From: Lentisphaeria bacterium
GTDB lineage: Bacteria; Verrucomicrobiota; Lentisphaeria; Victivallales; Victivallaceae
Assembly (NCBI GenBank): GCA_017457105.1
Contig: JAFTIA010000046.1
Location: 1 to 39,877 of the forward strand
Reading direction: 5' to 3'
Length of the DNA stretch: 39,877 bases
Below, piece after piece: positions 7,877-16,092 of this stretch. Below the pieces are notes generated by a model. It was not told the origin of the DNA and did no database searches. It saw nothing but the letters and a program-made list of their open reading frames with translations. The position numbers were made by a program, and so were the translations under genes. Positions within the stretch are counted from its first letter, which is position 1, and every line of letters starts with the position of its first letter.

Positions 7877-8712
7877 TACCGCCCCCGGAATCCGCCGCGG
7901 CCGCCCCAGGGCCCGCCAAATCCGCCACGGCCGCCCCAACCGCCCCAGGGGCGATTGCCGGTCGATGAAGCAGGATTCAACTCTTCAATATCTTTATCGG
8001 AATAACTCACACTCTGTACCGGACGGACCGGCTCCATCATCAGGCGGCGTGGCGTCAGTCCCTCTTCTTTTGCCAGTTTACGGAAAAACTCCCGGGCCGC
8101 ATGAATGTCTGTTTCACGCAATTTCTGCAATTCGGCATAATCCTCCGGCCGGGTCTGTGCAAGGATCCGGTTTGCACGCTCCACCATAATACGATTGCGA
8201 TTGCGATTCAGAGAAACCGGAGCATTTATCCGGGGCAAAGGCCCTTCCGGCATTTTTAAACCATGTTTTTCTGCAAGAGCCTTCAATTCCGTCATGGCCG
8301 CCTTTGGATCGGCGGTCATCTTCTTTTCAATTTCAGCCAATTCTGCAGGAGCTTTCTGCTTCAGCTCCGCAAAAAACTGTTGCCAGACATCCATTTGAGG
8401 TTCCATACGGCGCCCCATCATGCCGCGCCGCCCCCAGGGCATCTCAATCCCCGCCTTGTTTGCCAGCTCCATCGTCTTCCGCATAGCCATCATGCGGTCC
8501 GTTCCCCGCATTTTTTCAATTTCAGCATATTCAGCGGGAAATTTTTCCTTCAACTGCTGATTGATCTTCTCCATCTGCTCCCGCATGGCACTGCGGCGAT
8601 CACCGCCGGGCCGCCGGCCCGTTTCCGCGGACGGGGTGGACTCCGCACCGTATGCCCCGCAAACAGCGAACACGGCCAGAACCATAAAAAACATTTTACA
8701 AAATGCCTTCAC
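7876..8712 (-). CDS. Secreted three-repeat protein with Gly/Arg tail, unknown
   Basis: Unrecognised 278-residue protein heading the secretion operon. The start is GTG at 8712, chosen because AGGAGA lies seven bases upstream and the reading begins with a signal peptide (about 1-22, cleavage after GAYG or nearby). It holds three ungapped 40-residue repeats at 53-92, 116-155 and 183-222, each with a Pro at position 7, a P-A/E-E-hydrophobic-AE-hydrophobic-K core and ending in a helix plus MP/PR. They look helical. The last ~25 residues are Gly/Trp/Arg-rich (GGWGGRGGFGG). Its stop overlaps the gspL start as TAATG, so the two are translationally coupled. It could be a periplasmic accessory factor or a substrate of this T2SS; nothing in the sequence decides. 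Confidence 0.75.
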   Translation of the reverse strand: MKAFCKMFFMVLAVFAVCGAYGAESTPSAETGRRPGGDRRSAMREQMEKINQQLKEKFPAEYAEIEKMRGTDRMMAMRKTMELANKAGIEMPWGRRGMMGRRMEPQMDVWQQFFAELKQKAPAELAEIEKKMTADPKAAMTELKALAEKHGLKMPEGPLPRINAPVSLNRNRNRIMVERANRILAQTRPEDYAELQKLRETDIHAAREFFRKLAKEEGLTPRRLMMEPVRPVQSVSYSDKDIEELNPASSTGNRPWGGWGGRGGFGGPWGGRGGFRGR

Positions 8713-8765
8713 TGCGTCATCTCCTACTCTTTCCTGCAAATACAGCGGATACATAAATACAACGC

Positions 8766-8796
8766 ATAACATCACACCTTTATTGTATTTTGTCAA
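8766..8796 (-). promoter_or_regulatory. Possible promoter of the secretion operon
   Basis: On the minus strand TTGACA (8796-8791) is followed 19 bases later by TGTTAT (8771-8766) with an upstream TG (extended -10). The -35 is perfect but the spacing is long, so this is tentative. Confidence 0.35.
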
Positions 8797-8850
8797 GTGG
8801 CAACAAAAAAAAATACGGGATTTTCTCTTATAAAAAAACTGCAAGACGAT

Positions 8851-8879
8851 TTGAAAAGTATCAAAGAACGGTTTATATT
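8851..8879 (+). promoter_or_regulatory. Sigma-70 type promoter for the LysM lipoprotein operon
   Basis: TTGAAA (8851-8856), a 17-bp spacer and TATATT (8874-8879). This is close to consensus and 67 bp upstream of the start codon at 8946. Confidence 0.7.
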
Positions 8880-8880
8880 G

Positions 8881-8925
8881 TTTTAACAGAAATCATTATG
8901 TGCCGGAAATCCGGATTTGTTAAAA
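8881..8925 (+). promoter_or_regulatory. Inverted repeat and hairpin in the leader of the LysM gene
   Basis: TTTTAACA (8881-8888) is repeated inverted as TGTTAAAA (8918-8925). Between them lies a small hairpin CCGGA/TCCGG (8903-8914). The whole sits in the predicted 5' leader between the -10 box and the ribosome binding site AAGGAG. It may be a regulator site or an RNA structure. Confidence 0.35.
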
Positions 8926-8945
8926 TTTGAGAAAGGAGTTTTATA

Positions 8946-9506
8946 ATGAAACATGTGTTGACCGGTTGTGCGGGGTGCTCCCTCCTTTTGCTGCTTTTGA
9001 GCGGTTGCGGTCCGGAACTGGCCCAAACTCAACTGGGAGCCGAAGAAGAACAGTGGCAGACCCAGATCCAGGCCAGTTATTCCTCCTGGCAGCCGCCCCG
9101 TTCTGCGCCGCCGGCAACCTTTGACAACCGCTCCAGCGACTACAAGCCCGCAGTTCCGGAGGAAGAAGCGGATTTGACGGTGGAAAAATCCTCCGCTCCG
9201 GAAGCTCCGGCTCCGGATACCGTGGGCATCCCCGGGGAAAACCAGCCCGCCGCAGATAAAGCGGAAGCAAAAGATGCACAAGCCGACCCCAAACAGGAAG
9301 CCACTGCGGAAAAAGCCGAAGCCGCTCCTGCGGTCCAGACGGAAGAATATGTTGTCCAGAAAGGCGACAGCATTTCCAAAATCGCAAAGAAATTCTACGG
9401 GGACGGCCGGAAATATATGCCCATTATCAAGGCAAACGAAGCCATTCTCAATGGGAATCCGAACCGGATCTATCCCGGGATGAAGCTTGCCATTCCCAAG
9501 TTCTGA
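8946..9506 (+). CDS. LysM-domain lipoprotein
   Basis: 186-residue envelope protein. The N-terminus is a lipoprotein signal: a hydrophobic run LLLLLL followed by SGC (lipidated cysteine near 21). A long Ala/Glu/Pro-rich disordered linker (about 40-130) leads to one C-terminal LysM domain (about 136-186: YVVQKGDSISKIAKKFYGD, then the IYPGMKLAIP end), which binds peptidoglycan. AAAGGAG precedes the ATG. phoH starts 6 bp after its stop, so it heads the phoH-pgpH-ybeY operon. It probably tethers the outer membrane to the cell wall. Confidence 0.85.
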   Translation: MKHVLTGCAGCSLLLLLLSGCGPELAQTQLGAEEEQWQTQIQASYSSWQPPRSAPPATFDNRSSDYKPAVPEEEADLTVEKSSAPEAPAPDTVGIPGENQPAADKAEAKDAQADPKQEATAEKAEAAPAVQTEEYVVQKGDSISKIAKKFYGDGRKYMPIIKANEAILNGNPNRIYPGMKLAIPKF

Positions 9507-9512
9507 TGTGTC

Positions 9513-10478
9513 ATGGCGGAAGAACGTTTTTATTTTGAAAACGGTCTGACCCTCCACGAAGCATGCGCCGGACGGGAAGTCGCCAATCTGCAATTGATCG
9601 GGACTGCGTTCGGCGTTTCCATTGCGGCCCGGGAGGGTGGGATCACCATCTCCGGAGAATCCGAAGCCGTCAGCCGGGCTTCCGGATTTTTTGCGGAGTT
9701 ACAGCATTTTTATGTACTCCGGGGCAGGAATATGGACCAACGGGATCTGGAACTGCTGCTGAAAGCCGCTTCCCGCTTTTCCGGCAAAGATCTGCGGGAT
9801 CTCTGGAAAGAACGCATCCATGTAAGCCCCAAAAAGCGGGATGTCCTGCCCCGATCCCTCAAGCAGATGGAATATGTCCGTGCCATGCGGCATAAAGAAC
9901 TGGTTTTCGGCATCGGCCCGGCAGGAACCGGCAAAACCTATCTTGCCATGGCGGTGGCAGTTTCCGAATTTCTGGCAGGGAATTGTTCCCGTATCATTCT
10001 CACCCGTCCGGCACGGGAATCCGGCGAAAATCTGGGGTATCTTCCCGGCAACCTGGAAGAAAAAATCATGCCCTATTTGCGCCCCCTTTATGATGCTCTT
10101 TATGACATGATCCCGGTGGAAGAAGCGGCTGAATTGATCCAGAAAGGCGTGATCGAGGTTGCGCCTCTGGCGTTCATGCGCGGGCGTACATTGGGGGACG
10201 CCTTTATCATTCTGGATGAAGCGCAGAATACCTCTCCTGCCCAAATGCTGATGTTTCTGACCCGTATGGGATTTCATTCCCGCTGCGTTGTCACAGGAGA
10301 CCCGACCCAGAACGACTTGAAGTCCGGCGAAGAATCCGGGCTCTTGAAAGCGGAACGCACCCTTTCCTCTCTGCCGGAAATTGAATTCTGTCACTTTTCC
10401 ACCGCAGATGTAGTGCGAAATGCCCTGCTGGAAAAAATCATTCTGGCTTATACCGGAAAAGGAGGGAAAGAGTCATGA
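9513..10478 (+). CDS. phoH: PhoH-like ATPase
   Basis: 321-residue cytoplasmic NTPase of the PhoH/YbeZ family. The N-terminal ~70 residues look like the KH-like module; the P-loop is GPAGTGKT at 135-142 and Walker B is FIILDEAQNT around 231-240, followed by TRMG and the VVTGDPTQND motif. The family acts with YbeY in RNA metabolism, and both genes are in this operon. No good ribosome binding site precedes the ATG, which suggests coupling to the LysM gene six bases upstream. It overlaps the next gene as ATGA. Confidence 0.92.
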   Translation: MAEERFYFENGLTLHEACAGREVANLQLIGTAFGVSIAAREGGITISGESEAVSRASGFFAELQHFYVLRGRNMDQRDLELLLKAASRFSGKDLRDLWKERIHVSPKKRDVLPRSLKQMEYVRAMRHKELVFGIGPAGTGKTYLAMAVAVSEFLAGNCSRIILTRPARESGENLGYLPGNLEEKIMPYLRPLYDALYDMIPVEEAAELIQKGVIEVAPLAFMRGRTLGDAFIILDEAQNTSPAQMLMFLTRMGFHSRCVVTGDPTQNDLKSGEESGLLKAERTLSSLPEIEFCHFSTADVVRNALLEKIILAYTGKGGKES

Positions 10479-12850
10479 TCCAGAAGATGATCGATGCCTG
10501 GCGGCGGCGGAGTGCCCGTGCCAAGCTGGTTCGGGACGGCATGATCGCGGTTCCGCCGCAACCGGAAGATGACCGGGGTGTTTCTGCCAACCACTCAAGG
10601 GTAGTGACCTGTTTTATTCTGGTTCTGCTGTGGAGCATGTCCTCGCTCCTGCTGACGCTTGCTCAAAAAAATCCGCAGAATAAAGACATTCCTGTGGTGG
10701 GGCAGAAAGCCCCGGTGACCATCAATGCCGATTTTGATTTTCATTTTGAAAATCAGGCGGAAACTCTCCGGGCAAAAAATGCGGCGAGAGATGCGGAACC
10801 TAAATTCTTTGCCATTTCAGCAGAGGCCAATGCCGCCATCCGGGCCCGTACGGATCGTTTTTTCTCGGCAGTCCGTGATTATCCCAAAGAATCCGGCACA
10901 CCGGAAACCGCATTTCTTACCGCCCTGCCGGAAGACGACCGCAAACTTTTTCTGGAATGTGCCAAAACGCCCTCTGCAATGCGCTACATCAATGAAGCCC
11001 TGAATAAGCTGCTGGAAACCGGGATTTACAGTAAAGATGATTCCATCCTGCTGAAAAAAGGCAACAAAGTCCAAATTGCAGACCTCCAACGGAGGTTCCG
11101 TCTTCCCCGCCCGGCAGAAACGATCCCCACGCCGGAAGCCGCCGCAAAAGTCCTGACCGAAGCTCTGATGCGTTTCCAACCGCAGGCCGCCAACTCTCCG
11201 GAACACCTCAAAGCGGCGGACGCCGTTTTTCTGCAGTTGATCGGCCCTTCCGGTACATTGCGATACGAACCGGTCCTGACACAGGAAGCCGCAGACAACG
11301 CTGCGGCCCGGATCAATCCGGTCATCAGTGAATACCGGAAATATCAAACCATTGTCCGGAAAGGAGAACTGATCCATTCCCAGCACCGGGAACTGCTTTC
11401 CAGTTATTTTTCCCAGAAAGCACTCCGGGAAAACCGGGTGAACGATTTCTACCGGCTGACACATAACATGTTCTGGTGCATCGTCCTGATTCTTCTGGGC
11501 GGCTTTTATTTTTATCATCTGCACCCGGATATTCTGGACGGAAACCGGAATCTGGCAATCATTGCAGGCTCTACCATTCTGGCACTGGGAGCGGAATACG
11601 CCGGGATCCGGATTTTCTACTATCTTTCCGGAGCAAGTCAAACCATGTCGTCGGCTCTGGTCATCGATGCCGTCCCGCTGGGACTTGCCGCAGTGTTACT
11701 GGCGCCCATCATGGGACTCCGGGTGGCTCTTGGCGCGGGCTTTTACACGGCGTCCATGGCGGCACTGATGCTGGATCTGCCGTTTGAATATGCCCTCAAA
11801 GGCTTTGTGATCTCCTTCCTCTGCGCACTGGCAGTCCGGCATGCCACCAATTACCGCAGTTATTTTCTTTGGGCATTGTTCTCTGTAACGCCTCTTGTCT
11901 GGGGTTTCAACAGTGATATTTTTGCCCGGGTAAGTTCCCAGGAACCCCTCTGGCGGCTGGCGATGCAAACGGGAACGCTGGCATTGCTGAACGGGATCGC
12001 CACCAGCGTGATCGCCTTGCTGATCATCTTCTGTTATGAATTGCTCTTCAATATATCCACCAATATGTCACTCATGCTTCTCTGTGACTACAACCACCCG
12101 CTTCTGGAGCGAATGAAGCGGGAAGCCCCGGGGACATTTTTTCACAGTCTTACGGTGGCAACGCTTGCAGAAGACGGTGCCAGAGCCATTGACGCAAACT
12201 ATCTCCGGGCAAAAGCAGGAGCTCTTTTCCACGATATCGGGAAAATGGCGCGTCCGCAATATTTTACGGAAAACAATCAGCAATCTGCCAATCAACACAC
12301 TGCATTGACGCCGCAAATGAGCAGTATCATCATCAGGGATCATGTCAAAGAAGGGTTGGAACTGGCAAAAAAATATAAACTCGGCACCGTTGTCCGGGAT
12401 GCCATTGCCCAGCACCACGGCAATGATTTAGTCCGCTTTTTTTACCGGCAGGCACAGGAAATCAGCCGCCGTACAGGAGAACCGGTGGAGGAAGATGCCT
12501 TCCGCTATCAGGGGCCCCGGCCAGCCAATAAAGAAAGTGCCATTATCAGCCTTGCTGATGCCTGTGAAGCCGCCAGCAGATCACTGGAAAAACCCACTCC
12601 GGAACGGCTGGAGGAAGTAGTGGACAAGATTTTTGAGCAGAGATTTCAAGATGGACAGTTGAAAAACGCCAATATCACGCTGGCAGAATTGGAAAAGATC
12701 CGGGAAAGTTTTGTCAACACTCTTTTGAGTATGAAACACGGGCGTATCGCCTATCGGGAAGATGAAGAGGAAGATCATGAAGATCCGTTATCGCTGGAAG
12801 CCATCCAAACTGCATCCGATGCCAACCCCAGACCGGGGACTGTTGAATAA
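10475..12850 (+). CDS. pgpH: PgpH-type 7TM-HD phosphodiesterase (likely c-di-AMP)
   Basis: 791-residue membrane protein with an N-terminal helix (about 42-64), a large extracytoplasmic 7TMR-HDED region (about 65-320), seven membrane helices (about 325-535) and a cytoplasmic HD domain. HD motifs are present: HPLLERMKREAPGTFFHS, the HDIGK pair at 586-587, IIRDHVKEG, an AQHHG motif and SLADACEAASR. Characterised members hydrolyse c-di-AMP to pApA. Where many relatives have GTYHHS this one has GTFFHS, keeping the His next to Ser. The start overlaps phoH by 4 bp and the 3' end overlaps ybeY by 74 bp, the usual phoH-pgpH-ybeY order. Confidence 0.9.
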   Translation: MIQKMIDAWRRRSARAKLVRDGMIAVPPQPEDDRGVSANHSRVVTCFILVLLWSMSSLLLTLAQKNPQNKDIPVVGQKAPVTINADFDFHFENQAETLRAKNAARDAEPKFFAISAEANAAIRARTDRFFSAVRDYPKESGTPETAFLTALPEDDRKLFLECAKTPSAMRYINEALNKLLETGIYSKDDSILLKKGNKVQIADLQRRFRLPRPAETIPTPEAAAKVLTEALMRFQPQAANSPEHLKAADAVFLQLIGPSGTLRYEPVLTQEAADNAAARINPVISEYRKYQTIVRKGELIHSQHRELLSSYFSQKALRENRVNDFYRLTHNMFWCIVLILLGGFYFYHLHPDILDGNRNLAIIAGSTILALGAEYAGIRIFYYLSGASQTMSSALVIDAVPLGLAAVLLAPIMGLRVALGAGFYTASMAALMLDLPFEYALKGFVISFLCALAVRHATNYRSYFLWALFSVTPLVWGFNSDIFARVSSQEPLWRLAMQTGTLALLNGIATSVIALLIIFCYELLFNISTNMSLMLLCDYNHPLLERMKREAPGTFFHSLTVATLAEDGARAIDANYLRAKAGALFHDIGKMARPQYFTENNQQSANQHTALTPQMSSIIIRDHVKEGLELAKKYKLGTVVRDAIAQHHGNDLVRFFYRQAQEISRRTGEPVEEDAFRYQGPRPANKESAIISLADACEAASRSLEKPTPERLEEVVDKIFEQRFQDGQLKNANITLAELEKIRESFVNTLLSMKHGRIAYREDEEEDHEDPLSLEAIQTASDANPRPGTVE

Positions 12851-13271
12851 ACTCATTTGCCGAGCCGCAGAAGCAGCGGGGTTGCCGGTGGAACGGGATT
12901 GGCAGGCATCCGTTCTTTTTGTGGGAGGCCGCTCCATGGCAAAAGCCAATGCCGATTATGTGGGGCATCAGGGGGAAACAGACGTTATTACCTTCAGTTA
13001 TTTTGACGATCCGGAAAGTTTGTTCCCCGGTGATGTGGCGGTGGAACTCCTGATTTGCATCGATGTTGCACTCAAGGAAGGAACACAGAGAGAAGATTCG
13101 TCTTACGCGGAAGAAATGACGTTATACATCCTCCACGGTTTTCTGCATTCCGCAGGGTATGACGACCTTACCCCGGAAGCCCGCCGGGGCATGCGCCGGG
13201 GCGAACGCCGGGGGATGGAGATCCTGCGTAAGGAGTTTGACCTGAACAAAGTTTTCAATGTTCAGGCCTGA
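12777..13271 (+). CDS. ybeY: YbeY endoribonuclease / rRNA maturation factor
   Basis: 164 residues. YbeY is a zinc-dependent RNase needed for 16S rRNA 3' maturation. Family signatures are seen: VLFVGGRSMAKANADY, TDVITFSYFDDPE, and HGFLHSAGYDD at 120-130. The first two zinc ligands (H120, H124) are intact but the third, normally His in GYDH, is Asp130. The ATG at 12777 is preferred to one 15 bp upstream because AGAGGA lies five bases before it and the protein then begins at the normal place. It lies 74 bp inside the end of pgpH and converges with the sialidase-like gene with a 9-bp gap and no terminator. Confidence 0.88.
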   Translation: MKIRYRWKPSKLHPMPTPDRGLLNKLICRAAEAAGLPVERDWQASVLFVGGRSMAKANADYVGHQGETDVITFSYFDDPESLFPGDVAVELLICIDVALKEGTQREDSSYAEEMTLYILHGFLHSAGYDDLTPEARRGMRRGERRGMEILRKEFDLNKVFNVQA

Positions 13272-13280
13272 TCCCTGCAC

Positions 13281-15059
13281 CTATCCCTCTTTCCGGAAGG
13301 ACTCAAACATGACCCCGTGCGGGTCTGTTTTGTCTGCAAGGGTCTGAATATGCAAATAACTGATGTTATTGAGCGTTTTCAAGCATTGTTTTGTTTGAGC
13401 GATCTCTTTGCCGTTGCAAAGAATTTTACAAAGCCCTGCAGCTTGATCCCACGCCAAAGTCATATCGTACCATGTATCAGGAGACAACTTTTCTCCGGCA
13501 TCGGCGATTGATCCATCGGCTTTCAATTCTGCAGAAAATAGAGCGTACTCTTCCGCATGGGGATCAGAGGGATTGATCCAGCGATCCGTCAGAATAAAGC
13601 GGCATCCGTCAGAACCGGCACACTCCCGCAAGCGGAGCGTAACGATCCCTTTTTCAGACGCCGGAAAATTCCATGCCACGCCCTCCAGATCGGACACCAG
13701 CCGATCATCCGTATGCCGCCCGATCAGAAGGACTTCCACATCTTCCCTGTCCGGATGCGGCATCAGCGTTGCACCGGGGCGGCGGTTGTACGAGCAATGC
13801 CCCACACCGCCTTTCCGGTATCCTCCGGCGGGACTTTTGACAAACTGGTGGATGGAAACATCCCGCAAACCGTGTTTGAAATCTTCCGTCCGCTCCTGTT
13901 CCAACAGCCAGTCAGGATCAAAAATCAGCAACCGGCGGCTGACCGGGTTCTGCCCGGCCGACACCAGAATATTGCCATCAGGCAATTCAATGACTTGATT
14001 TTGATGCACACTTTTATCCAATCCGTCATATTCCGGCCAAAAGACCGAACGGAAATCCCCGTCATTCCGGGCGGGATTTAAAAGGATCTCCCGGAACCCG
14101 TGCCATGTCTTCCCGCCGTCCGGAGAAATGGCGGCATGGAGAGCATCCCGGTTGGTAAAAACATCTTCCCAAACACCTTCGATAATATCCGGATCATTTC
14201 CCCCAAGCTGGGTGCGGTGATCCACTTCGTGCAGGGGAACGGTATTGTTCCATACAGCAAGCATCCTTCCATCGGAAAGCCGGTACAAGCCCGGCATGGT
14301 CGCCACAGCATAAAAACGGGACGGCACAGGCTTGCTCCAGGTTTCGCCGCCATCGCAGGAAAAGGACTCGTAGTGTTCATTATTGGCACAGCGCAAAAGA
14401 GCATACAGTCTTCCGTCAGGACATTCCGCTACGACCGGTTCACACCCGCAGTGGATCCAGCGCAACCCAGCATGTCTGGGCAGCACCCCGGGTACCGGCG
14501 GAGCCGCAGCTTCCACCTTCCGCCAATTTTCGCCGTCATCATCGGACAAAAGCACGCCCCAGTGATACGCCCCCTTCCCTTCCCGGTATTGATAAGGCAC
14601 AAGCCAGCGGTGATATTTCTCCAAAGCAATGGGCTGCCGCTGGATCTGGTGAAATTCCGGCAGGATCCTTTTGACTTCAAAAACCCCATCCGGAGAATCA
14701 GCACGGAAAAAATAAACGCCCGGCTCTTTCTCCCGCTCAAAAATACGGTCCACCACATCGATCCTGTGCTTCGGGTGATGGATCCCGGCATAACAGAAAA
14801 CCGTGAGCCATGTCCCGCTCCACGGACTGCGGACAGTCGCCCCCGGGGTCAACCCGGTCACAGGCTCCATCCACCAGTTCAAACCGTGATCACGACTCTT
14901 CAAAACGGCAGGGAAAACCTCTTCCGCAGACCGTGCCTGCGGGTGACAGGAATTTCCGTAGATCCGGATCTCGCCATCCGGCAAAACCATCATATTCCGA
15001 TCCGCATCATGGGGAGGCACCCCCACGATCAGCGGAGCAAAAATCTTTTCTGCATACAT
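13281..15059 (-). CDS. Sialidase-like (BNR/Asp-box) propeller protein
   Basis: 592-residue protein with four Asp-box motifs of the S-x-D-x-G-x-x-W type at 55-63, 172-180, 234-242 and 312-320, so an exo-sialidase-like beta-propeller is expected over about 1-430. The last ~150 residues look like a beta-sandwich (LamG/concanavalin type: WYDMTLAWDQAAGLCKI). No signal peptide is visible with the ATG at 15059 (AAGGAG upstream), so it acts in the cytosol, possibly on imported glycans. An open frame extends 23 codons upstream without signs of coding. The catalytic Arg triad and Tyr cannot be assigned by eye, so substrate is open. It is divergent from a DMT transporter with an operator-like palindrome between them. 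Confidence 0.82.
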   Translation of the reverse strand: MYAEKIFAPLIVGVPPHDADRNMMVLPDGEIRIYGNSCHPQARSAEEVFPAVLKSRDHGLNWWMEPVTGLTPGATVRSPWSGTWLTVFCYAGIHHPKHRIDVVDRIFEREKEPGVYFFRADSPDGVFEVKRILPEFHQIQRQPIALEKYHRWLVPYQYREGKGAYHWGVLLSDDDGENWRKVEAAAPPVPGVLPRHAGLRWIHCGCEPVVAECPDGRLYALLRCANNEHYESFSCDGGETWSKPVPSRFYAVATMPGLYRLSDGRMLAVWNNTVPLHEVDHRTQLGGNDPDIIEGVWEDVFTNRDALHAAISPDGGKTWHGFREILLNPARNDGDFRSVFWPEYDGLDKSVHQNQVIELPDGNILVSAGQNPVSRRLLIFDPDWLLEQERTEDFKHGLRDVSIHQFVKSPAGGYRKGGVGHCSYNRRPGATLMPHPDREDVEVLLIGRHTDDRLVSDLEGVAWNFPASEKGIVTLRLRECAGSDGCRFILTDRWINPSDPHAEEYALFSAELKADGSIADAGEKLSPDTWYDMTLAWDQAAGLCKILCNGKEIAQTKQCLKTLNNISYLHIQTLADKTDPHGVMFESFRKEG

Positions 15060-15073
15060 ATTTCCGGCTCCTT

Positions 15074-15096
15074 CTGTAAACTTTACGGTTTTACAG
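15074..15096. promoter_or_regulatory. Palindromic operator-like site
   Basis: CTGTAAA (15074-15080) and TTTACAG (15090-15096) form a perfect 7-bp inverted repeat with a 9-bp centre. It lies just upstream of the sialidase-like gene and overlaps a weak minus-strand -10 candidate (TACTGT, 15098-15093). A related TGTAAAAACGGTAAA stretch lies at 15132-15146 over the facing promoter. It resembles a repressor site; no repressor gene of a suitable family is in the window. Confidence 0.5.
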
Positions 15097-15130
15097 TAAC
15101 AACATTCGGGGAAATTGCAAGAAAACAAGG

Positions 15131-15158
15131 TTGTAAAAACGGTAAAAAAGATTATATT
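15131..15158 (+). promoter_or_regulatory. Promoter of the DMT transporter gene
   Basis: TTGTAA (15131-15136), 16-bp spacer, TATATT (15153-15158), 26 bp before the start codon at 15185. Confidence 0.6.
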
Positions 15159-15184
15159 AAATCAGTATTTTTACAGGAGAAAAA

Positions 15185-16063
15185 ATGGCATCTGCGATTC
15201 TGTTATTGTTGGCCACAGGCATTGTCTGGGGCATGGTCGGCGTTCTTTTCGGGCGGGCTCCGTCGGAAAAGGACAAACTTTATACATGGTTCGCCCTCAA
15301 TGGCATGGTTTTTACCGGCCTGGTCCTGCTTACCCGGACGCCTGACCCGGCACCGGTCAGTGAGATTTTGCGGCTTTCGCTCTACATTGCCCCCAGCGCC
15401 ATTCTGGATTTGCTTGCATTTCTGGTGTTGAAACTTGCCATGGACCGGGGAAGTCAGGGGGTGGCATGGTGTGTGATGCAGAGTGCCATGGTGGTCCCGT
15501 TCCTCGGAGCGTTGATTTTCCTCGGGAATACGGCAAGCGTGTGGCAATGGGCAGGCATGGGGCTTATCATTATCAGCTTGCTGATTTTCGGCTTTGCAAA
15601 ACAGTCCAAAGAGGAGAATAAACAGTCGGACAAGCTCTTTTACCGCTATATTTTCCTTGCCTTTGCGCTGGTGGGGGTGGCACAGTTTTTGCGGATCATT
15701 CCCGGCTCGGTGGGATTTTCGGAAGAAACGCTTTCCTGGCGGTTGACTCTGCAAGCACCTTACGGCATGATCTTCTGGCTGTGCGCCTGCTGGAAAATAC
15801 ACAAATTCACCCCCAAACCGGTGTGGAAACAGGCTTTCCTTTACGGTTTTGCAGTGGCACTCGGTCACGCCCTGTTCTATTTGGGAACGGATGCTGCTGA
15901 CAAGCTGAAACTGACAAGCATCATCTATCCGATGACCCTGGGTACCTGCATCGCCTTCTTCTCGCTGTACTGTTTTTTTGTACGGAAAGAACAGGTATCC
16001 AAACTTTCCTGGGTGGCGATGGCTGCGACGGTTTCCGGCATTGCCCTGATGGCGATCCGATGA
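15185..16063 (+). CDS. EamA/DMT-family transporter
   Basis: 292-residue integral membrane protein with about ten hydrophobic segments in two halves, the second beginning after a charged loop (SKEENKQSD, near 140-150). This is the layout of drug/metabolite (EamA/RhaT-like) transporters. The ATG has CAGGAG six bases upstream. Position between a sialidase-like gene and secreted glycan-binding or lyase-like genes suggests sugar or sugar-acid uptake, which is inference. The next gene follows after 29 bp. A second DMT gene lies at 21980-22816. Confidence 0.8.
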   Translation: MASAILLLLATGIVWGMVGVLFGRAPSEKDKLYTWFALNGMVFTGLVLLTRTPDPAPVSEILRLSLYIAPSAILDLLAFLVLKLAMDRGSQGVAWCVMQSAMVVPFLGALIFLGNTASVWQWAGMGLIIISLLIFGFAKQSKEENKQSDKLFYRYIFLAFALVGVAQFLRIIPGSVGFSEETLSWRLTLQAPYGMIFWLCACWKIHKFTPKPVWKQAFLYGFAVALGHALFYLGTDAADKLKLTSIIYPMTLGTCIAFFSLYCFFVRKEQVSKLSWVAMAATVSGIALMAIR

Positions 16064-16092
16064 TAAAAATAACAGTTTAGGGAGGTTACGAT

